Shown one piece after another: positions 8,498 through 15,300 of a stretch of 26,669 nt of DNA. Position 1 is the first letter of the stretch, and every line of letters begins with the position of its first letter. Source of the stretch: JBAXQQ01 sp037131695 (GTDB lineage: Bacteria; Armatimonadota; Hebobacteria; CAIYQO01). The translations under genes and the position numbers were made by a program. The stretch covers positions 1 to 26,669 of the forward strand of contig CAZWZF010000062.1 of assembly GCA_964638715.1 (NCBI GenBank). The letters are read 5' to 3'. Under the pieces are notes generated by a model. That model saw only the letters and a list, made by a program, of their open reading frames with translations, was not told the DNA's origin and did not search any database.

Positions 8498-8529
8498 ATA
8501 ATGACCGTATGATTAAATACGGTCATTAT
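8498..8529 (-). terminator. Hairpin terminator downstream of module B
   Basis: ATAATGACCGTAT (8498-8510) and ATACGGTCATTAT (8517-8529) are perfect 13-bp arms with a 6-nt loop. On the minus strand the hairpin lies about 80 bp after the 179-aa gene and is followed by TTAGCTG, so the U-tract is short. It separates module B from leader copy A. A protein-binding palindrome is an alternative. Confidence 0.55.
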
Positions 8530-8608
8530 CTTAAATACTCTTTATCACAGACTCTCTACCTTCTTAACCAGTAAGAGGATAGTCTAATCATATTCCTGTA
8601 GAGGGCAA

Positions 8609-9148
8609 TCAGCTACCATATCCCTCCTCATCATAGTCCTCTTCATTATCCTCACATACCCTTGTTTTGCGTGATTTTAAATAAGATAACTTAGCCTCCA
8701 AATCAAATATTTCTCTTTGATCAGCACAAACCATGTAACAAAGTTCAGCACTACTGCTTCTCATGGAATAGGGTTCATATAACTCACTGGCAGAAATTAC
8801 TTTAACATAATTTTCGTTTAGTTCCTTTTTATATAGTTGATAATCATCTGAGTTGAAAGCTAACCTATTAAACCAATAGACCAATATTGCATCAACTGGA
8901 TTAGCATTCATTCTTATAAAATCCATCATTTTTCTAAACTTAGGACGATTGTCAGCAGCACCAGGCATGTTATCACATTCTTTATCAGAATAGACTTTGA
9001 CCACTATATAGCCATGCTTTATCGCATATTCTTTCAAGCTATTTATTTGGCAAGCTCTATATGCTTCTTCATTGGCTGGCACCTTATAACCGCGTTCATA
9101 AATCGCGATACGACGTATTCCGTTTGAGTTAAAGTTATTATTACTCAT
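8609..9148 (-). CDS. Serine-recombinase-like protein lacking the catalytic serine (179 aa)
   Basis: The N-terminal 150 residues follow the resolvase catalytic fold of the neighbouring integrase: RRIAIYERGY aligns with RRVVLYARVS, KHGYIVVKVYSDKE with QHGYQVVRIFKDEG, RPKFRKMMD with RPDFQEMIE, and VDAILVYWFNRLAFN with FDAVLVWKFSRFARN. At the nucleophile position the serine is replaced by tyrosine (Y21), while R19 and the RxxxN segment remain. The recombinase domain and zinc ribbon are missing; instead it ends in an acidic tail (CEDNEEDYDEEGYGS). It is the last gene of a three-gene unit and starts 1 nt after the previous stop (GTGTAAAATG). It may be an inactive partner that modulates the integrase, or a stable relic. 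Its frame is fully open, which argues for selection. Confidence 0.75.
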   Translation of the reverse strand: MSNNNFNSNGIRRIAIYERGYKVPANEEAYRACQINSLKEYAIKHGYIVVKVYSDKECDNMPGAADNRPKFRKMMDFIRMNANPVDAILVYWFNRLAFNSDDYQLYKKELNENYVKVISASELYEPYSMRSSSAELCYMVCADQREIFDLEAKLSYLKSRKTRVCEDNEEDYDEEGYGS

Positions 9149-9149
9149 T

Positions 9150-9671
9150 TTACACCACCTCTTCTTTTAAATTGTTGTTAGCAATCGCAGCTAACTTGCG
9201 TCGTTCTTTAGCTGCTTTGATACCACGGCGAATATCTCGAGAGAGAGACATTGAAAAGCACATAGACAAGTATTCTGAAAAATCTTTCATAGCATTATCT
9301 ATGTTTACGCAGTTTCCTGATTCTTTAACAGGCACTACAGTAACACCTAACTCAGAAAGTCTAACGTTTATATAGTTATAAACGTATCGCGATAAATTAT
9401 TGTCCCGCCAGACTAACACCGCATCAAAAGGCTTGGCCTGCTCATTTGCTAAGCCCAACATTTTCTGATAAGCAAGACGCTTACCTACACAACTGTCAAC
9501 ACCTTTATCTATAAAGATGTTTGTCACCTCATAACCACACTGTTCTGCAAACACTCTCATTATTTCAATTTGAGTACCTGTTGTTACCACTGCGTCATCC
9601 TGGTGTGCAGGATTAATGTGTGCGAACAATGCAACACGGCTTAATACTGGTTTGTTAGGAAAATTATTCAT
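9150..9671 (-). CDS. Diverged serine-recombinase-like protein without catalytic serine (173 aa)
   Basis: The pattern of a resolvase catalytic domain is recognisable: SRVALFAHINP at the start, EQCGYEVTNIFIDKGVDS, KRLAYQKMLGLAN, FDAVLVWRDNNLSRYVYN, GVTVVPVKES, and a long helix with SLSRDIRRGIKAAKERRKL (143-160) like the E helix region of large serine recombinases. The nucleophile position reads N20 instead of serine and the preceding arginine is histidine. It overlaps the 105-aa gene by 8 nt and is followed after 1 nt by the 179-aa gene, so the three are probably co-translated. A frameshifted homologue lies just upstream of the intact integrase. It may be a DNA-binding or architectural partner of the integrase; no catalysis is expected. 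Confidence 0.72.
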   Translation of the reverse strand: MNNFPNKPVLSRVALFAHINPAHQDDAVVTTGTQIEIMRVFAEQCGYEVTNIFIDKGVDSCVGKRLAYQKMLGLANEQAKPFDAVLVWRDNNLSRYVYNYINVRLSELGVTVVPVKESGNCVNIDNAMKDFSEYLSMCFSMSLSRDIRRGIKAAKERRKLAAIANNNLKEEVV

Positions 9672-9981
9672 TTGCCATCTCCTTCATTTTGTTGCCCCAA
9701 TACCCAGCATCAAGCAGATCGCTGACTATTACTGAGTCTTTAAGGTAGTCCGGTACTGTGACCTTAAGTGGATCACAGTAATGAAGGTCAGCAAAAATGC
9801 CTTCATAAAAATCACCAGCTTCTATGCGCTCTATACATTGAAGAGCTTTTAGCTCCAATGACTGTCTGTGATTTATTATCATATCTGCTAATAAAGACAG
9901 TCCAGCTTTGCATTCGGGAGTCATCTCATCAGAATATTCTACTGATAACTCCACTTTTCGGGTTTTACATTTGTTACCCAT
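9664..9981 (-). CDS. Unknown 105-aa protein, first gene of recombinase module B
   Basis: I do not recognise the family. It is a small soluble protein with a basic start (MGNKCKTRKVEL), a helical middle (AGLSLLADMI... SLELKALQCIERIEAGDF) and a mixed end (PDYLKDSVIVSDLLDAGYWG). It has no membrane segment or obvious HTH. The start is well supported by AAAGGA 7 nt before the ATG. Its end overlaps the 173-aa recombinase-like gene by 8 nt, so the two are translationally coupled. The first residues (MGNKxKxR) are repeated in the pseudogene upstream of the integrase, so this gene belonged to the ancestral module. A role in control of integration is plausible from position only. Confidence 0.7.
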   Translation of the reverse strand: MGNKCKTRKVELSVEYSDEMTPECKAGLSLLADMIINHRQSLELKALQCIERIEAGDFYEGIFADLHYCDPLKVTVPDYLKDSVIVSDLLDAGYWGNKMKEMANE

Positions 9982-10267
9982 TTAACTTTCCTTTAAGAAT
10001 TAAGTAATTCTTAATAATTATCAGTATAAAAAGCTGACTGAATTACTAATCTCATATACTATACGACCAGTCAGAAATTTCAAAAGTGGATTGCATATAT
10101 TAATGATGCATTATCGGGCTATTATTTAGTAGTCTGATAAAATATCTTTATTTTTATTGCAAAAACATCATTTTTAAGCCGAAATGAGCTGCAATAACTC
10201 TTGCAGAAAGATTTCGCAGTCGAACGCCGTAAATAAGAGAAGAGGAAAGAAGAAGATAGATTTTCAT
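9982..10267 (-). repeat. Leader copy B, upstream of the 105-aa gene
   Basis: Second copy of the leader at 8119-8438. Both begin next to an ATGGGTAACAAA start codon region with a Shine-Dalgarno and both end in AAGATAGATTTTCAT. Conservation of TGCATTATCGGGCTATTATT in otherwise drifting sequence suggests a retained regulatory element, perhaps a promoter-operator or recombinase site. Reading leftwards both also begin with an ATG-initiated short frame, but that frame is not kept between the copies. Confidence 0.8.
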
Positions 10268-10310
10268 GACATTACTCAGTCATTAAGAGTACCATTGAAA
10301 TTAATAGATA

Positions 10311-10446
10311 TTTGCCATAACTATGATTTGCCATAACTATAAAACAGCATTCTGGTGAGTGTTTTTGCCATAACTATAGTTTGCCATAAGTATAAAACAG
10401 CATTTTAACAAGAGTTTTTGCCATAACTATAGTTTGCCAGAACTAT
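10311..10446 (+). repeat. Iteron-like array: six TTTGCCATAACTAT boxes in three pairs
   Basis: Boxes begin at 10311, 10327, 10364, 10380, 10417 and 10433. Four are exact; those at 10380 (AAGTAT) and 10433 (CAGAACTAT) differ by one base each. Spacing alternates 16 and 37 bp, giving a 53-bp unit. The first two units share ATAAAACAGCATT after the second box. Such regular direct repeats resemble replication iterons or cooperative binding sites. No replication initiator is visible in the window. Confidence 0.85.
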
Positions 10447-10544
10447 ATTCTTACGATTTCTTGAGCTATTGTAGTCAGTAATAATTTGCAGACCATCAAA
10501 TACAGTCCAAGTAGAAAGTGTGATAACATAGTTTTAAGAGGCAA

Positions 10545-11305
10545 TGCCAGGCAAGGCTTTATAGATTTCATAAGGAGAGGCTACCTAAGTAAGAAAGGGA
10601 AGGAAAGGCATGGCAAGGCTGATATTAATTCGTAAGCATTCCTTGATCAGAAGGTGAACCACAACTATAAAGGCTTCGTATAGGCACATCGATGGAGACG
10701 CAATCTATATCGTCGCATAGAGGGGGTCTCCTTGTGTGGTAGAAGCAGCCATGCCGGTTAAGTCGTCATTACTGGCACCTTAAACTCCTCTACCGCTAAC
10801 AGATGCCGGGCAAGGCAGATACCCATTCGTAGGCATTTAACGTAAAACAAGAGAACGTCGCCATGCCGGGCACGCTAAATATCGCGTCAGGTGCCCCGTG
10901 GTGCCTCAAGTGGTCACAGATGCGAACATCTCCATTGATGCGTCATAAATCAACTCGTAGAGGGGGCTCCTGGCGTGGACGGAGTCACCATGCCGGTTAA
11001 ATGTCCTGCGTCTTCATGCGATCATTATCTTTATTTGTCGTTAGCTGTCATCTGCCATGCCAGGGCAAACCCCAAAGGGAAGTCCCCTTCGTCAATTGAA
11101 CTCCATAGCGAAATATCAGATAAACAGCGTTATTGAGCTTGATGTCATGTGATTCTAAAGAAGTCTGGTTCATTAGTGGGGAGGATTCCGCAAGGCTAAT
11201 TGAATTAGCAGCTTGAAGTCGTATCGTGGTGGTCGTATAGTCAACTCAACATCCATGATTGTGGCTTAGTTAATCTAATTCGTATTAAAAGAGACATGCC
11301 TGGCA
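10545..11305. repeat. Dispersed TGCCnGGCA palindromes
   Basis: Exact sites lie at 10545-10553, 10804-10812, 10864-10872 and 11297-11305. An expanded version (TGCCAGGGCA) lies at 11058-11067. Related arms occur in the hairpin at 11970-12018. Two sites continue as GGCAAGGC (10550, 10809), and two other places carry CATGCCGGTTAA (10750, 10989). The clustering suggests a recurrent binding site or hairpin element. Confidence 0.6.
10608..11001 (+). repeat. Diverged tandem long repeat, two copies
   Basis: Copy 1 (10608-10762) and copy 2 (10802-11001) share the same order of blocks: GGCAAGGC, ATTCGTARGCATT, GTAGAGGGGG or its variant CATAGAGGGGG, a TCC...GTGG segment, and CACCATGCCGGTTAA or GCCATGCCGGTTAA at the end. 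They differ by insertions between blocks. Conserved blocks with variable connectors are what one would expect from a structured RNA or a repeated binding array. Confidence 0.55.
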
Positions 11306-11404
11306 CAGCCAAAGCATTAAGGCTCCGCCTCATATCTTGTAGTCAAGAGAAGCATTCCATGCAGAACCTGCATCAGTAATAAGTGAGCTGCACCAAAATA
11401 AGAA

Positions 11405-11434
11405 GGGAGCAAGACGCTTTTTCCGCTTGCTCCC
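11405..11434 (-). terminator. Rho-independent terminator of the 155-aa ORF
   Basis: GGGAGCAAG (11405-11413) and CTTGCTCCC (11426-11434) form perfect 9-bp arms with a 12-nt loop. On the minus strand the hairpin lies 20 bp after the stop of the 155-aa ORF and is followed by TTCTTATTTT. This orientation supports transcription of that ORF. Confidence 0.7.
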
Positions 11435-11454
11435 CAATAATCCATACCGGTCTG

Positions 11455-11922
11455 TTAATACCCAGATGCTATTCGATTGCGTGACTTGTTAAACCTCGTC
11501 TTGTACGACTCGTTATACCTTGTCTTTGCAATACTATTAATCATTCTATTAACCAACCCATACAGTTTCTTTCCTATCCGTCCCATTAATAGTCGTATTC
11601 TTCTTGTTGTAATACGTCTGATGTGTGGTCTGGGGAGAGAGTGTGTCCATTGAAGGGTCATTTGTTTAATGATGCCAGTCTGATGGATACGGTTTTTTTG
11701 TTTAATTCTGCCTAATTCGATGTCCCTGCTGAGCAAATCAACGGATTTACTTATCTGCGCTGCACTCCTTACAGCCGACGCAAGGCTCTCTACTTCGCTG
11801 GCGAGGCTTTTAAACTTTGAGTATTGTTTGTCTAACTCATCCATTACAAGATGTGCAGCTTGCTTAGTAGTCTGCCCACGCTGTAATCTGGTTAAAACGT
11901 CAGTCCCGCTTGTAACACTCAC
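11455..11922 (-). CDS. Unknown 155-aa protein with coiled coil and basic tail
   Basis: I do not recognise this protein. Residues 25-75 look helical and coiled-coil-like (MDELDKQYSKFKSLASEV, VESLASAVRSAAQISKSV). The second half is strongly basic (HIRRITTRRIRLLMGRIGKK, KTRFNKSRNR), which would suit nucleic-acid binding. The start is a GTG (11920-11922) without a clear Shine-Dalgarno. The frame stays open further upstream with no good start codon, so this may be the 3' part of a longer, damaged gene. A good terminator hairpin directly follows on the same strand, which is the main reason to accept it. It stands alone between the recombinase module and the defence operon. Confidence 0.4.
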   Translation of the reverse strand: MSVTSGTDVLTRLQRGQTTKQAAHLVMDELDKQYSKFKSLASEVESLASAVRSAAQISKSVDLLSRDIELGRIKQKNRIHQTGIIKQMTLQWTHSLPRPHIRRITTRRIRLLMGRIGKKLYGLVNRMINSIAKTRYNESYKTRFNKSRNRIASGY

Positions 11923-11969
11923 TACATTACTACGGAACGCTGAAAAATATTCAGATGTAAAAGTACAAG

Positions 11970-12018
11970 TAAGCCAGGCAGGAGAAATCTCATAATTAAG
12001 GCACTCTTGCCTGGCTTA
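11970..12018. repeat. Inverted repeat with 19-nt loop upstream of the defence operon
   Basis: TAAGCCAGGCAGGAG (11970-11984) and CTCTTGCCTGGCTTA (12004-12018) pair at 14 of 15 positions. The arms contain the CCAGGCA/TGCCTGG core seen in the palindromes further left. No U-tract follows on either strand, so it is probably a binding site or structured RNA element rather than a terminator. Confidence 0.65.
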
Positions 12019-12239
12019 TGTAGAATCATATACATCAAGAAGTTTAACGTTTCTACATGTTACTGACTATAGTTCCAATAACATCAGCATAGGTTCTATC
12101 CGGTTGCGAAGTATTATTAATACCTACAACCATGTAATAATAGCTACTGGGTCTAAGTTACTCCTCAATCAATGGGATGTCAATACCTTTTTTAAATATT
12201 TATAGATTTTTTTTCAATTACTTACACCACCCACCCTTT

Positions 12240-12268
12240 TTGTCATTTCCTAACAAATTCTGTATTAT
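12240..12268 (+). promoter_or_regulatory. Promoter of the DISARM-like operon
   Basis: TTGTCA (12240-12245) and TATTAT (12263-12268) are spaced by 17 bp, with a TG just before the -10. Transcription would start near 12275, about 63 nt before the first ATG. No other promoter of this quality is seen between 11.95 kb and the gene. Confidence 0.65.
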
Positions 12269-12276
12269 ATACCCAG

Positions 12277-12291
12277 TCTCAAGACTTGAGA
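12277..12291. promoter_or_regulatory. Palindromic operator candidate at the operon's transcription start
   Basis: TCTCAAGACTTGAGA has perfect 7-bp arms around one central base and lies immediately downstream of the -10 box, where a dimeric repressor would block initiation. No regulator gene is recognisable in the window, so it would be encoded elsewhere. Confidence 0.5.
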
Positions 12292-12337
12292 TTACATGCA
12301 GAATTATCGTTCTGTATTGACATCATGAGGGCTAAAC

Positions 12338-15300
12338 ATGAACGTTTTTGAAACTCACGAAAAAATAGTCAATGATTATGCAAGCTACGTCCGCAGCTTT
12401 ATTAATATCTCTGACCCAGCTATCAGCAAAAAGGTAGATGATGAACTTGCACAAGGTAAACTCTGGCCGCAACCGTTGCTGCAATTTAATCCTGCTTATG
12501 AGATATCTGGCAATATAACCGATATAGTCAAAGACGGCTTATTTCATAATACCATTAACGACATTTTTAAAGGGTATTCACTCTATCATCACCAGCGAAA
12601 AGCTATTGAACTTGGCATCTCTGGCAAGGATTTTATCGTTACATCAGGCACAGGATCCGGCAAATCACTCACATATATCGGCACCATCTTTAATCACTTA
12701 CTTACGAATCCTCAGTCTGAAGGCGTAACAGCAATTATCGTCTATCCTATGAATGCCTTAATTAATTCTCAAACTAACGAGTTCAACATATTTAAAAACA
12801 ACTTCGAGAAAACCACCGGTAAAGAGTTCCCTATCATTTTTGGTCAGTATACCGGACAGGAAGACGAATCTTCACGTATTGGAATGCGTGAAAAACCACC
12901 ACATATTCTACTTACTAACTACATGATGCTTGAACTGCTGCTTACCAGAATACAGGAACGACCTATTCGGGATGCAATCTATAAAAACCTTAAGTTCCTT
13001 GTATTCGACGAACTCCATACCTACCGTGGTCGTCAGGGTGCGGACGTCGCCATGTTAATAAGGCGTATTAGTGCATTATGTAATCAGGAAGTATCTTTCA
13101 TCGGTACCTCTGCGACCATGGTTTCAGGTACTGATTCAGAGTCTCAAAAAGAACAAGTAGCTCAAGTAGCTACCACTTTATTCGGAAGAACTTTCTCCTC
13201 TGAACAAATTGTCGATGAAAAACTTACACGTTCCCTTATTAATCTATCCCATGCAAAAGAAGACCTTGCAAATGCTATTGCAGCAGGCATTAATATCCAT
13301 GGAACTGATAAAGAGCTAAAAGCACACCCTATAGCAATCTGGCTTGAAAATAAAATTGCGATAGAAGAAATTGATAGTCAGCTAATCCGTCGTAAACCGC
13401 AGAAAATCAGTGACGTAATCTCTGCTCTGTCTGAAGACTCCGGTTTATCAGAAGAAATCTGCCGCAACTGCCTGGAAAAAGTATTGTTATGGATTAGTAC
13501 AGTCAACCAAGAGACAATGAAAAAAGGTTCTCGTTATACCATTCTTCCTTATAAATTGCACCAGTTCATTGCACAAACAGGGTCTGTTTACACAACATTA
13601 GACCAGGAAGAAGATAGTCGTTACATAACGCTTGAACCTGGAATCTACAAACAGGATGATGAGAAAAAGAAACCCATCTTCCCCAATGTATTCAGCCGTG
13701 CTACCGGACACCCTTTCATTTGTGTATCGCTTGCCAACAACCGGCTTGAACCACGCGAGTTTCGTGAGAACTCAGACGAAGAGCTGCAAGGAACAGACGG
13801 ATACCTTATCATCGGAGATAATGTATGGGATCCTGAAGATGACCTTGATAACCTGCCTGAAGCATGGACGAGAATGACTAAAAATGGTTTAGTCATCAAC
13901 AAGAACAAAAATGACTTTTTCCCTATAAAACTGTTCTTCGACGAATACGGCAACTGTTCTGAAATTGAAGAGTTGAAATATTCAGGCTGGTTCATGAAGG
14001 CTCCTTTGCTTTTCGATCCAACTGGCGGTGTCTTTTTTGACACAAAGACAAATGACGGCACCAAGCTGACAAAACTCGGTCGTGAAGGACGCAGCACCTC
14101 AACCACCATAACCGCATTCTCTATCTTAAATCAGCTGAACGAAGCGAAATATCCTATAAAAGACCAGAAGCTCCTCAGTTTCACAGACAACCGTCAGGAT
14201 GCCGCTTTGCAAGCTGGACACTTTAACGATTTTATAAAAGTTATTCAATTCAGAGCTGGCATTTATAAGGCTTTAAAGTCATCACCTGATAACACATTAT
14301 CGTATAAGAATATCGGAGAGGAAGTCTTTAAAGCCCTTAATCTTCCTTTCTGTGACTTCGCTAATCGTAATGAAGAACCGCAATTAGCTGCCATACGTAA
14401 AGGTTACGAAGAAGTCTTTAAGAAATTTATATTTTACCGCGCTATAACTGACCTGCGTCGAAGTTGGCGTATTATATTGCCAAACCTTGAGCAATGCGCC
14501 TTATTGAGAATAGATTACAAAGACTTACCTGAAATAGTCACTGAAGACGAATTCTGGAGCGATATGCCTATAGTCTCAAATCTTAACCATAATGACAGGC
14601 ATGAGTTTATCGCCAATGTGCTTGATTTCTTCCGTTTAGAATACGCACTGCATAGTGAAAACTTCCTGATACCATCAATACTGAATGAGAACGGAAAAGA
14701 GTTTAAAGAAAAATTAAAAGCTCCATGGACACTTGATAGAGATGAATACCTGAAAGAACCGAACGTAATCAGGTATGAACCATTGAAAAAGTCTGTAAAA
14801 TTAACTTCAAAAAGCATGGGGTCAGCCAGCGGATTGGGTAAATATATCAAGCACTACGCAAAACAGAAAGACCTTGACACTTCTCTTCTCAAAGGCGAGT
14901 TATACCATGACTTCATATTAAAGCTAATGGTAAAACTCACTGACGCTGACTACCTGACATTTTCTACGGCACCCAGCGAAAAAAGTGGCGAAGTGCCAGT
15001 CTATCGTCTGAAAATTGATAAGATACTCTGGAAACTTGGCGATGGGGAAACAATCAAAGTCGACGTCATAAAGAACAGATTTTATAAAAAGAACCAGTTA
15101 AAGCCGAATGAATATTTCCGCGATGTTTATTCACGTGACTTTTCTATCATTAAAAAACTCCGTGCGGAAGACCATACCGGACAACTGAATACTGACGACC
15201 GCAAACAGCGAGAAGAACGTTTCCGGGCTGAATGGTATATTAACAATAATAAAGATTTCCCGGACGAAGAAAAAATACGCAGTCAATCTATCAGCGCACT

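Larger units (their letters stand above)
6245..10267 (-). mobile_element. Serine-recombinase integration module in two diverged tandem copies
   Basis: Module A (8438 to 6245) is a leader, a frameshifted recombinase remnant and an intact large integrase. Module B (10267 to 8498) is the same leader, a 105-aa gene, two recombinase-like genes without catalytic serine, and a hairpin terminator. Matching junctions, such as GGTGGTGTAAAATG before the last gene of both modules and ATGGGTAACAAA at the start of the first gene, show common descent. Only the left edge, at tRNA-Glu, is visible. The DISARM-like and CBASS operons to the right may be cargo of the same island. Confidence 0.65.
10268..11404. 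other. Repeat-rich intergenic region without convincing genes
   Basis: This stretch of about 1.1 kb has no open frame that looks coding. It holds a 53-bp-period iteron array (10311-10446), a diverged long repeat (10608-10762 and 10802-11001) and scattered TGCCnGGCA palindromes. The left part is AT-rich and the part from about 10.54 to 11.07 kb is clearly more GC-rich, with several potential hairpins. It might be a structured RNA, an element origin or a decayed insertion; nothing here decides between them. Confidence 0.6.

Noticed and set aside
10311..10446. CRISPR array
   Set aside because: The interval between repeats is itself repeated in the first two units, only three units exist, the repeats are short and there is no cas gene.
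10268..11404. Retron or diversity-generating element in the repeat-rich non-coding region
   Set aside because: No reverse transcriptase is present in any frame of the window.
11720..11995. Plus-strand 91-aa open frame opposite the 155-aa ORF
   Set aside because: No Shine-Dalgarno, no recognisable pattern, and the terminator supports the opposite strand.
12315..12345. TTGACA at about 12316 as promoter of the giant helicase gene
   Set aside because: It is too close to the start codon for a -10 and a Shine-Dalgarno to fit; the upstream TTGTCA/TATTAT pair fits better.
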